Below are positions 1 through 7,509 of a DNA stretch of 17,944 nucleotides, piece after piece. A program made the position numbers and the translations under genes. This stretch comes from Methanosarcinaceae archaeon (lineage in GTDB: Archaea; Halobacteriota; Methanosarcinia; Methanosarcinales; Methanosarcinaceae), in the NCBI GenBank assembly GCA_030655675.1, contig JAUSPM010000244.1, positions 1 through 17,944 of the forward strand, in the 5' to 3' direction. The notes under the pieces were generated by a model. It did not search any database and was not told the DNA's origin. It saw nothing but the letters and a program-made list of their open reading frames with translations. Positions within the stretch are counted from its first letter, which is position 1; every line of letters begins with the position of its first letter.

Positions 1-522
1 AATTGGGATTGGAGTTTTGGAGTTCCGAGCGATGTATTTGATTATTATAACAATATGGAAAGAAAAGAAAATCCATCTATTGAATATGTCACCTATAATG
101 ATCCAACAATAAGAAGTTTAGCTGAGGGATTAGAACAAAGAGCTGAAGAAAATGAGTACAGTAAGGCGGAATTTGCAACTGCTTTTGTTCAAAATCTTCC
201 TTATCTAGAAGATGCTTATACAAGATATGATGAGTATCCTAAATATCCCATACAAACTCTAGTAGATGGTAGTGGTGATTGTGAAGATAGTTCATATCTA
301 GCAGCCGCATTAATTGCAGCTATGAATATCGATGTAATTTTAATTCATCCTGAAGGTCATTTAGGTATCGGAATATGGTGTGATGGATGTTATGGCACAT
401 ATTGGGAAATTGAAGGACGAAAATATTACTATTTAGAAACAACGAATCCAAATTGGGAAATGGGTGAATGTCCAAGTGATATTTCAAGTGCTAAATTATA
501 TAGTGTGTTCAACCGAGTATGA
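1..522 (+). CDS. Transglutaminase-like cysteine protein, C-terminal part
   Basis: The reading frame is open from base 1, so the gene begins before the window; only the last 173 residues are visible, and the internal ATG at 55 is probably not the start. A GDCED motif (Cys near residue 97 of the visible part), a following GHLGIGI segment with a candidate His, and a YYLETT segment with a candidate acidic residue are laid out like the Cys-His-Asp/Glu triad of archaeal transglutaminase-like proteins. Such domains act as proteases or cross-linking enzymes, or are inactive; the substrate cannot be told. The missing N-terminus could carry a signal or membrane anchor. It is convergent with the next gene. 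Family assignment is fairly likely, function unknown. Confidence 0.7.
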   Translation, partial: NWDWSFGVPSDVFDYYNNMERKENPSIEYVTYNDPTIRSLAEGLEQRAEENEYSKAEFATAFVQNLPYLEDAYTRYDEYPKYPIQTLVDGSGDCEDSSYLAAALIAAMNIDVILIHPEGHLGIGIWCDGCYGTYWEIEGRKYYYLETTNPNWEMGECPSDISSAKLYSVFNRV

Positions 523-672
523 ACATGGCATCCCACAATAACTATCCTTGTACTAAATAGTACCAGATCTTCACATACTTAAATAAAACGATTTCTTGCT
601 TTGAATGCTGAGCCGGTTACAACCCTTACCCAAATCCCATGTGTGGAGTTTTGTGTATAAAATACGTCCTGT

Positions 673-688
673 GTAGAAAAAAAACTAC
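673..688 (-). terminator. Poly-U terminator of the kinase-family gene
   Basis: On the minus strand the TAG stop (687-685) is followed at once by eight T residues (684-677). The run is enclosed by complementary CTAC/GTAG tetramers at 685-688 and 673-676. A U-tract is the usual archaeal termination signal. Confidence 0.45.
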
Positions 689-1266
689 ATAAATGACATG
701 ATGATTAACACACCTTGCCCGACAAATCCCGCAAATACAGGGATCGCAAGGTTGTCGTCGATCTCACCGACCACGGTTTCAACTATGGTTGCTGTAAGTG
801 CCATGATAAGAGCAACAAACCAGTTACCAAGAAAGGCATATCCGATACAAAAGTCCACCACAAATTCGGCAGCACATCCTTCAAGTGACTTACCGTTGTA
901 GATGCGCATCTTGCCAAATGCCTTTCCAATAAGTGCAGCACTCATGTCTCCGAAGGTTGTCATAAGAATTGCAGCATAGGCAATCGTTTCGCTGAAAACG
1001 GAAATTGAAATTATCGCTCCCATTGTGAAAAATACATAACCTGCAAGTTGTGATTTTTCTTTTTCCCTAAACAGGAAATGAAATAATGGTATCTTCATGC
1101 CGTGTTCAAGCCTGAAATGTTCGATCACAAGAATGATTATAAGATACGTAATAAGGAAAGCCAAAACCGCCTGTTTGCCTGCGTAGGCATAGATCAGGAT
1201 AATGAGAACAGAGGTTAAGTGGATGCTTTTTCGTAATAGTTCATCGACAAGTCCTTTGGATGCCAT
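685..1266 (-). CDS. CTP-dependent diacylglycerol/polyprenol kinase family membrane protein
   Basis: A 193-residue integral membrane protein with about six hydrophobic segments. The segment FGDMSAALIGKAFGK (about 95-109) followed by NGKSLEG, and a late GEIDDNLAIP segment, match the SEC59/DGK1/VTE5 family, which phosphorylates dolichol, phytol or diacylglycerol with CTP. In archaea these proteins are thought to serve isoprenoid lipid or glycan-carrier metabolism; the exact substrate is not visible. The ATG at 1266 is chosen because it starts the conserved N-terminus and a TATA-like box lies about 30 bp upstream. The gene is monocistronic: argG on the same strand ends 375 bp away. Related CDP-archaeol synthases are an alternative, but the Asp-rich signature fits the kinase family better. 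Confidence 0.75.
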   Translation of the reverse strand: MASKGLVDELLRKSIHLTSVLIILIYAYAGKQAVLAFLITYLIIILVIEHFRLEHGMKIPLFHFLFREKEKSQLAGYVFFTMGAIISISVFSETIAYAAILMTTFGDMSAALIGKAFGKMRIYNGKSLEGCAAEFVVDFCIGYAFLGNWFVALIMALTATIVETVVGEIDDNLAIPVFAGFVGQGVLIIMSFM

Positions 1267-1287
1267 TGGACATCATTTGGGCTTTAT

Positions 1288-1301
1288 TAGTATATAAAAA
1301 A
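1288..1301 (-). promoter_or_regulatory. TATA-like promoter of the kinase-family gene; probably leaderless
   Basis: On the minus strand TTTTTATATA occupies 1300-1291. Its centre is about 30 bp before the ATG at 1266, which puts the expected start of transcription within a few bases of the start codon. No Shine-Dalgarno motif precedes the ATG, which agrees with a leaderless mRNA. Confidence 0.45.
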
Positions 1302-1457
1302 ATGGTATTTGTTTAGTGAGTTTTGGATGCCATTTTCGTGGAATATATGATTTTCAAATTATATAGTACGGTTAGCATATACTCTTTTTTTGCAAGCATA
1401 AATGTATCTTCGAACTTACTATAAAAGTAGGAAAAGAGGGTCATTGGTGTGGGAATG

Positions 1458-1472
1458 CGCCGCCTGCGGCGG
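1458..1472. repeat. GC-rich palindrome
   Basis: CGCCGC (1458-1463) is followed by CT and GCGGCG (1466-1471), a perfect inverted repeat with a two-base centre. An alternative pairing is CCGCC/GGCGG at 1460-1464 and 1468-1472. It could be a short hairpin in a read-through argG transcript or a REP-like element. No function is shown. Confidence 0.5.
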
Positions 1473-1600
1473 TTGTATTGGTTTTAGATTCAGATATAAT
1501 CATCTCATTTATGCAAATATCTTACCACCGATATACAAAAAATGATATGCATTTAACAGATGCACTCTGAGTCAAGTGTACGAAGATATGTGATATGAAG

Positions 1601-1619
1601 TGTATGCATTGTGCATACA
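1601..1619 (-). terminator. Hairpin just beyond argG
   Basis: TGTATGCA (1601-1608) and TGCATACA (1612-1619) are perfect complements around a three-base loop. The hairpin lies 23 bp after the argG stop codon. There is no long U-tract, so termination or 3'-end protection is only a guess. The right arm also belongs to the 17-bp inverted repeat that flanks argG. Confidence 0.35.
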
Positions 1620-1623
1620 ATAT
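1607..1623. repeat. 17-bp inverted repeat flanking argG, downstream arm
   Basis: CATTGTGCATACAATAT here is the exact reverse complement of bases 2887-2903 on the other side of argG. The two copies sit 19 bp beyond the stop codon and 64 bp before the start codon. Confidence 0.6.
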
Positions 1624-1641
1624 CATACCGCCATACAAAAT

Positions 1642-2823
1642 TTATTTCTCAACAAAACGCTTGTACATCCTTGCCTGGAAACCATGATACTTTGCAAATC
1701 CTTCAGCGTCCTTTTGATCTATTGACAAACTGTCAAATGAAACAAGTTCTTTTGAATACAAAGCATATGGAGATGTGCGTGCAAGTATACTTACGCTGCC
1801 TTTGTACAATTTAACCGTGACTGTACCAGCCACGCGCTCTTGTGTTTTGTCAATGAATGCATTGAGGTCGGCATATAGTGGCTCATCCACAAGACCGGAA
1901 TATGCAAGTTCCGACCACTGCGCATCAACCATTGCCTTGAATTTAAGTTCAGCACGGGTAAGTACCAATTTCTCAAGATCCCTGTGAGCAGCCAACAGAA
2001 CTGATGCTGCAGGATGTTCGTAATTTTCGCGCGCTTTTAGTCCAAGTACACGATCCTCGATCATGTCAGTACGCCCGACCCCATGAGAACCGGCAATTTT
2101 GTTAAGCCGTTCGATCAACTTTACTCCACCAAGGTTTTCACCATCAATGGACACTGGGACGCCATTTTCAAACCCGACAACTAATATCTGTGCACCTGGT
2201 GCACTTTCAGGTGATACTGTCCACTCATATATTTCCTCAGGAGGAATGTAACTTGGATCTTCCAGTTTACCACCTTCAATGCTCCGGCTCCAGATGTTCT
2301 CATCAACACTCCATGGTTTAGCTGTTGTCACAGACACAGGAATACCATGCTTTTTAGCATATTCGATCTCCCATTCGCGAGTCAGGTTCATATCCCGCAT
2401 AGGTGCAAACACATCCATATCAGTAAGCCTGAACACTGCCTCAAAACGCAACTGGTCATTACCCTTTCCGGTACATCCATGCGCAAGCGCACTCGCACCT
2501 TCTTTTATTGCGATCTCTACAACCTTTTTAGCGATCAATGGGCGTGCAATGGATGTGCCCATTACATATCCCTCATAATCCCCGTTTGCTTTGATAAGTG
2601 GAAAAATATAATCCCGAACAAACTCATCCCGAACATCGAGGGTATAGTGCATATCGCTAATTTTCTTAGCCTTCTCTTCTGCTTGTGCAATATCTTCACG
2701 TGGTTGCCCAACATCCACTGCGACTGTTATAACCTCATCGCAGCCATACTCTTCCTTTAAAAGTGGAATGCAAACTGATGTGTCCAATCCACCTGAATAC
2801 GCCAATACTACTTTCTTTGACAT
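1642..2823 (-). CDS. argG: Argininosuccinate synthase
   Basis: The 393-residue protein catalyses ATP-dependent condensation of citrulline and aspartate in arginine synthesis. The N-terminus AYSGGLDTS (residues 8-16) is the PP-loop nucleotide motif of N-type ATP pyrophosphatases. Further family signatures include GCTGKGNDQLRFE, KPWSVDENIWSRSIEGG and SHGVGRTDMIEDR. Length and ends match the family, and the chosen ATG is preceded by AAGGA about nine bases upstream on the minus strand. No other arginine gene is adjacent, so it appears to be a single-gene unit. A perfect 17-bp inverted repeat brackets the gene (1607-1623 and 2887-2903) and may be regulatory. Confidence 0.97.
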   Translation of the reverse strand: MSKKVVLAYSGGLDTSVCIPLLKEEYGCDEVITVAVDVGQPREDIAQAEEKAKKISDMHYTLDVRDEFVRDYIFPLIKANGDYEGYVMGTSIARPLIAKKVVEIAIKEGASALAHGCTGKGNDQLRFEAVFRLTDMDVFAPMRDMNLTREWEIEYAKKHGIPVSVTTAKPWSVDENIWSRSIEGGKLEDPSYIPPEEIYEWTVSPESAPGAQILVVGFENGVPVSIDGENLGGVKLIERLNKIAGSHGVGRTDMIEDRVLGLKARENYEHPAASVLLAAHRDLEKLVLTRAELKFKAMVDAQWSELAYSGLVDEPLYADLNAFIDKTQERVAGTVTVKLYKGSVSILARTSPYALYSKELVSFDSLSIDQKDAEGFAKYHGFQARMYKRFVEK

Positions 2824-2886
2824 GATATCATTTCCTTGAATAATTTGTATGAATAATTATGAAATGTATTATTGAGTTGTGATTAC

Positions 2887-2903
2887 ATATTGTATGCACA
2901 ATG
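2887..2903. promoter_or_regulatory. 17-bp inverted repeat flanking argG, upstream arm; possible operator
   Basis: ATATTGTATGCACAATG contains its own dyad, ATTGT-atgc-ACAAT, as expected for a site bound by a dimeric regulator, and lies in the argG upstream region. Its inverse copy lies past the argG stop. An operator role is inferred from symmetry and position only. Confidence 0.35.
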
Positions 2904-3069
2904 TCATAAACAATGTTATGAGCATGAGATCCAATGCAATTTCAAATTGTTATACCTTGCGACCACACTAATATACTCATCGCCATAAACCTGCGTATAC
3001 ATATCATAAATAGACTATAAGCATTGCGATGCATACATAGACTGGCATAACGAATGCAATCAATCTGAG

Positions 3070-4146
3070 TTACAAACTCCTGATAAACAGTTTCACAATA
3101 AGCACAACCAACAATAGAGAAATTATGATAACTGAAACAATCACAAACGTCGAATTGTTTCCGAGTATCTCTTCAATTACACCCCCAATAGAATCAGTAT
3201 CGACAGTATCTTCATCAGCATCAGCATCTTCAGTGGGGATATATTCAATCTGTACGTCACTGTTTCCAAGCGACATAACCCATATATTGTAATTCCCATC
3301 TTCATTTGAAACATATACTATCTTTTCACCATCAGGTGACCATGCAGGATTTTTCTGTTCAGAAACATCCGATGTTATCTGAAGAGCGCCGGTACCATTA
3401 GAATTCATTAACCAAATATCAGAATTTCCACTGCGATCAGAGCCAAAAACGATTTTGGAACCATCCGGGCTAAAGAAAGGATCAGCATTGTTGAATTCAT
3501 CATCAGTCAACTTTTTAATGCGAATTCCTTTACGATCAGTTGTCCAGATATCCCCTTCTGACGAGTAAACTATACTTTCCCCATCTGGACTCCATGCAGG
3601 TGCAAATTCATCCGCAGGAGCGTCTGTGATCCCCACAATGTTCGAGCCATCGACATCCATCGTCCGGAGGTCGTAATTACCAGACAATTTTGAGATGTAT
3701 ACAATAGTAGTACCATCAGGACTTACTGCAGGTGCCCGCATATCTGCATTCTTAGTCAACTGAACTCTTTTAGAACCATCCACATCTACCACATGAATGC
3801 TAATGAATTTTGAATAAATGGGGCTAACATATTCAGATGCAAAATATATCTTGGAACCGTCATCATTAAAACAAGGCTCGCCATCCCAGATCACACTGCC
3901 AAACACCTTTTTTTGATTCGAGCCGTCTGCATTCATAGTCCATATATCTTGATCAGATGAAAATACGATCTTTTTTCCATCAGGACTCCATGCGGGAGCA
4001 CCTTGATTAGTACCATTTGTAATTTGCACGTTTTTTTCAACAACAACCGCACTTGCTATGGAAGACATTAGTATAGCAGCAAATAGAATAATAAATGTAT
4101 AATGCAAAAAAGATATTCTATTAAAGTTATGTTTTAATTGCGTCAT
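3070..4146 (-). CDS. Membrane-anchored PD40 (TolB-like) beta-propeller protein
   Basis: This 358-residue protein has an N-terminal hydrophobic signal ending in an ASA-VV type cleavage site (about residue 33). Six tandem repeats follow, each with a (W/V)SPDG(K/S)KIV(F/Y) core typical of PD40 or TolB propeller blades; the second is degenerate (FNDDGSKIYF). After an acidic linker rich in Asp and Glu comes a C-terminal membrane helix (about 334-353) with a short basic tail. The predicted topology is an extracellular six-bladed propeller tethered to the membrane, probably a surface or binding protein; no enzymatic site is evident. It starts 10 bp after the gatE stop and is probably co-transcribed with it. 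No good ribosome binding site was seen at this ATG. Confidence 0.8.
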   Translation of the reverse strand: MTQLKHNFNRISFLHYTFIILFAAILMSSIASAVVVEKNVQITNGTNQGAPAWSPDGKKIVFSSDQDIWTMNADGSNQKKVFGSVIWDGEPCFNDDGSKIYFASEYVSPIYSKFISIHVVDVDGSKRVQLTKNADMRAPAVSPDGTTIVYISKLSGNYDLRTMDVDGSNIVGITDAPADEFAPAWSPDGESIVYSSEGDIWTTDRKGIRIKKLTDDEFNNADPFFSPDGSKIVFGSDRSGNSDIWLMNSNGTGALQITSDVSEQKNPAWSPDGEKIVYVSNEDGNYNIWVMSLGNSDVQIEYIPTEDADADEDTVDTDSIGGVIEEILGNNSTFVIVSVIIISLLLVVLIVKLFIRSL

Positions 4147-4156
4147 AATAAATATA

Positions 4157-6058
4157 TTATATATTAAGGAACTCTTTAATCTTTTGATTCAAAGTTTGAC
4201 TTAGCACTTTACCATCAACCTTACCTCTGAATTCACTCATGACTACACCCATCAAGGGCCCAACCGCAGCCATACCCTTTTCCTTCACAAAGTCCTTACG
4301 GTCATTGACAATTCCTTCAATGAACTCCTCGATCTGCGTTATGTCAATGTTACCAAGACCAAGACTGGAAACTGCATCTTCTGCACTCATTGTAGGATCT
4401 TCTGCAAAAGCCCGCAGCAACTTTTCAATTCCCTCTTTTGCGATGGCACCGTTTGAAACAAGATCAAATATTTGTATGAAATGTTCATACATGATATGTT
4501 CTACTGCCACACCATCTCGTTTTAGTTCAGAAACCGTGCCAGTTAATGTACGAACTATCAAAGTAGCACTTACAATATGATCATCTGCAAATCGCGCGAC
4601 AAGATCCTCGAACAATGGCAGGTCTTTTGAATATACGATACTGTCTGCAAATTCCTTATTCAGGCCAAACTCGTTTTCGAACCGCTTTGCGCGTTCTGTC
4701 AACAATTCGGGGATTTCGATCGAACTAAAGTAATCCGCAGATATCTCGACCTGAGGCACATCCGTTTCAGGATACATCCTTGCAGCACCGGGAAGAGGAC
4801 GCATGTACGCAGTATTACCATCAGGAAGTGCACGGCGCGTCTCCTCAGGCACAAATTTAAGTGACTCCTTTGCGCGTATAATAACGGCTTCCATAGCACC
4901 ACGCGCACGTTTTTCCACATCAGCAACCATAACAACCGCGTCACCACTCTGTGCACCAACTGCATTACGAAGAGATTCGACTTCCATTTCAGTTATGCCA
5001 TAACTTGGAAGTTCATCAGTATGGAATATACCGCCAACACCTGATGTTTTGGCACGGTCTGAAAACTCGGTGCCAAGCCGTCGACCGGACTGTATCTCCC
5101 TGCCGATCTGCCCCTCAAATTTCGGAAGAAGTACTGCAAGCACTTTTCCTTTTTTAAGTGCTTTTTTGATGACCGTTGACTGCGTATTCTCAAAAATACC
5201 AGTGACATCAAATATCTCATCACAGACGGATGCGCCCTTCTCGACAAGTTCATCCATTATGGCAAGAAGATTCACCTGTCGCTCAACCTCATTTTCAACA
5301 ATAGTCTCAATAAGATCAAGGGCTTGCACACCTTTAGCCTCAACACGAGCACCTCTTGCTATAGAAATATTGACATCCTGCCTGATCGTACCCAATCCTC
5401 GTTTGACCCTGCCTGTCGAACGTAAAAGCATACCGATCTGCTTCGCAGTTTCCTTTGCATGAGCAGGCGAGACAATATCCGGCGCAGTTCCGATCTCAAC
5501 AAGCGGAATACCAAGACGGTCAAGTGAATAATAGACTGAGTCCCCAATTTCTTCTATTTTCTGTGCAGCCTCTTCTTCGAGACACAGGACATCCACACCA
5601 ACTTTTCCTTCCGATGTTTCAAGATATCCACCATTGGCAAGGAATGCAGTTCTCTGAAAACCGGATGTATTGGACCCGTCAACCACGATCTTTCGCATCA
5701 TGTGCAATTGGTCAACCGGGTGCATATTGAAAAGTTTAGTAATGGAAAGTGCAATATCAAGGGCTTCCTTGTTTAACTCTCGAGGCGGCTCATCATCATT
5801 CTCAACAAGACAGGTCGTATCATACGCTTTGTAAACATACTTACGTTTTACTTTTGTCTGCTCCAATGCCGCGCGATCAGTCTCACCCATTTCACTTGCA
5901 GTTGGACGCAGGTATCTGAAAAACTCAAAGTTCGACTCATCCGTGTTGCGTATTTTTGTTGGACTATCACAGAATAATTTCTCTTTTGAATCCAATTGCT
6001 GGTGAATTTCAAGTCCGCACTTCAACCCAAGTTCAACGTAGTCGAATTTTTTGCTCAT
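4157..6058 (-). CDS. gatE: Glu-tRNA(Gln) amidotransferase subunit E
   Basis: The 633-residue protein carries the GatB/GatE cradle signature GLEIHQQLDSKEKLFCDSP near the N-terminus, then VDGSNTSGFQRT and RLGIPLVEIGTAPD, an AspRS-like GAD insertion in the middle, and a helical YqeY-like tail ending in QTLNQKIKEFLNI. Length matches archaeal GatE. With GatD, which supplies ammonia by glutamine hydrolysis, it activates and amidates misacylated Glu-tRNA(Gln), the archaeal route to Gln-tRNA. gatD is not in the window. The ATG is preceded by GTGATC, complementary to the 16S rRNA 3' end. The propeller gene follows after 10 bp without an obvious functional link. Confidence 0.96.
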   Translation of the reverse strand: MSKKFDYVELGLKCGLEIHQQLDSKEKLFCDSPTKIRNTDESNFEFFRYLRPTASEMGETDRAALEQTKVKRKYVYKAYDTTCLVENDDEPPRELNKEALDIALSITKLFNMHPVDQLHMMRKIVVDGSNTSGFQRTAFLANGGYLETSEGKVGVDVLCLEEEAAQKIEEIGDSVYYSLDRLGIPLVEIGTAPDIVSPAHAKETAKQIGMLLRSTGRVKRGLGTIRQDVNISIARGARVEAKGVQALDLIETIVENEVERQVNLLAIMDELVEKGASVCDEIFDVTGIFENTQSTVIKKALKKGKVLAVLLPKFEGQIGREIQSGRRLGTEFSDRAKTSGVGGIFHTDELPSYGITEMEVESLRNAVGAQSGDAVVMVADVEKRARGAMEAVIIRAKESLKFVPEETRRALPDGNTAYMRPLPGAARMYPETDVPQVEISADYFSSIEIPELLTERAKRFENEFGLNKEFADSIVYSKDLPLFEDLVARFADDHIVSATLIVRTLTGTVSELKRDGVAVEHIMYEHFIQIFDLVSNGAIAKEGIEKLLRAFAEDPTMSAEDAVSSLGLGNIDITQIEEFIEGIVNDRKDFVKEKGMAAVGPLMGVVMSEFRGKVDGKVLSQTLNQKIKEFLNI

Positions 6059-6165
6059 GGTGGATCACGTATAATATTAATTTGATTATTTTCATTTAGT
6101 ATTCAGTAAATAGTTTAGTCATCAAACCGCCTGCGCATGTATAAAGTTATTGATAAATCTACATA

Positions 6166-7509
6166 TCAATTTGCTTTTTTCATATGTTTAATTACCGCAG
6201 CCCTTGCTTCATCAGCCGGTTTGCATTCCCATGTACGCCTTATTTTCACATTCTTAAGAGCAGGCATTGCTTTTTCAATGCGTTCCCTCGCAGCATTTAA
6301 CAGCGATTCGTCAAATTCAGGCATCACAACCTCTACATGTTCACGTGGTGGCTCTTTCTCAACTTTAAGCGTTCTGGAAATGTCAGGAATATTACGTTTT
6401 GATGTCACCATAGATCCAACTGCATCCTTCCACTGCGAAGCCCATGGTGAATCCGGGATCTCCGTATGATTCACTTTATCGCGCGAAACACGCATCACAT
6501 CAACATGGCACGCATTGACACATGCACCGCAATATGTGCAGTAATCTTCTTTAATTGCGATCTTCTTGCCAGTATCTTCCGGAACATACCAAAGGTGTGA
6601 GGGGCACACATTGAAACACCCATGACAGCCCTGCGGGTCACACTTATCGATGTTACCTTCAACAAGTACGAGTTCACCTTCAAACGGTTTTTTCACATCA
6701 ACAGCATCATAAGGACAAACTGCTTTACACCATGTGCACCTGGTGCACTTTTTGTCATCAACAGTTATATTTCCCTCGATAGATGGTGCTTCGCAAGGTC
6801 GCTCACCCTTTACACGTATCGCATCCTCTGGACATAGATCCTGGCACAGAACACAATAATCACACTTATCCTCATCAACTAATATCTGTTGAAATGGTGT
6901 GAGATCTGTCGGTGTTGGCTCACGTTCGACCATGATAAAAGCATCGCAGAACTTTGCACATATACCGCAAAAATTGCATTTATCCATGTCGATCTCGATC
7001 TCACCTTTTGCATCTTTCTTAAAAGGTGCGATCTCCTCTTTTTTCTTGAACGTAAATTCAACCTCTATCGCATCTTCAGGACATACTGCTTCGCACAAAA
7101 CACACGGCAGGCACTTTTCATTGAACTTAACATACGAATCATACACCGGATAATTATCCTCATCCGGCAGTTCTCCTTCAAATTCCATATTGAATGCATG
7201 AACAGGACAAAAATTCGCACACATACCGCAAAATGTACATTTTTCAAGGTCCATCATGACAGGTGGTGCATCCATACCTGTTGCGATCTCGTGCATGGGA
7301 CCCAGTTCAAGTGCTTTTGTCGGGCACAATCCAACACAGATGCCACACCCTGTGCAGCGTTTATAATCATAATCCAATATCTTTTTTGACTTTTCAGTAA
7401 TCTGGCTATAAATGAAATGTGACTCCTGAATATCCATATCCTTCGTGACAGTGATAGTTTCATCGCCAGCATCCGAAATATCAGGAACTACATCCATATC
7501 CTCGGTCAT
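6166..7509 (-). CDS. Polyferredoxin with eight [4Fe-4S] motifs, FwdF-like
   Basis: The 447-residue protein has eight cysteine motifs at about residues 52-62, 91-101, 133-143, 178-188, 216-226, 255-265, 290-302 and 324-334. Most are CX2CX2CX3CP. The fourth ends in CD and the eighth in CH instead of CP, and the seventh is spaced CX4CX2CX3C. Eight clusters in four ferredoxin units match FwdF, the electron wire of formylmethanofuran dehydrogenase; MvhB-type polyferredoxins are the other option. A tail of about 110 residues without motifs follows. Its ATG overlaps the hdrA stop in an ATGA arrangement (4 bp), implying translational coupling and a role in carrying electrons to or from HdrA. It is a cytoplasmic electron carrier. 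Confidence 0.85.
   Translation of the reverse strand: MTEDMDVVPDISDAGDETITVTKDMDIQESHFIYSQITEKSKKILDYDYKRCTGCGICVGLCPTKALELGPMHEIATGMDAPPVMMDLEKCTFCGMCANFCPVHAFNMEFEGELPDEDNYPVYDSYVKFNEKCLPCVLCEAVCPEDAIEVEFTFKKKEEIAPFKKDAKGEIEIDMDKCNFCGICAKFCDAFIMVEREPTPTDLTPFQQILVDEDKCDYCVLCQDLCPEDAIRVKGERPCEAPSIEGNITVDDKKCTRCTWCKAVCPYDAVDVKKPFEGELVLVEGNIDKCDPQGCHGCFNVCPSHLWYVPEDTGKKIAIKEDYCTYCGACVNACHVDVMRVSRDKVNHTEIPDSPWASQWKDAVGSMVTSKRNIPDISRTLKVEKEPPREHVEVVMPEFDESLLNAARERIEKAMPALKNVKIRRTWECKPADEARAAVIKHMKKAN

Larger units (their letters stand above)
1267..1641. other. Intergenic region between argG and the kinase-family gene
   Basis: This 375-bp stretch has no convincing gene. It holds the kinase promoter, a T7 run near 1384, a GC-rich palindrome at 1458-1471 standing out in AT-rich sequence, and, close to the argG stop, a hairpin of 8-bp arms (1601-1608 and 1612-1619). 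No tRNA or other structured RNA was recognised. Confidence 0.6.
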
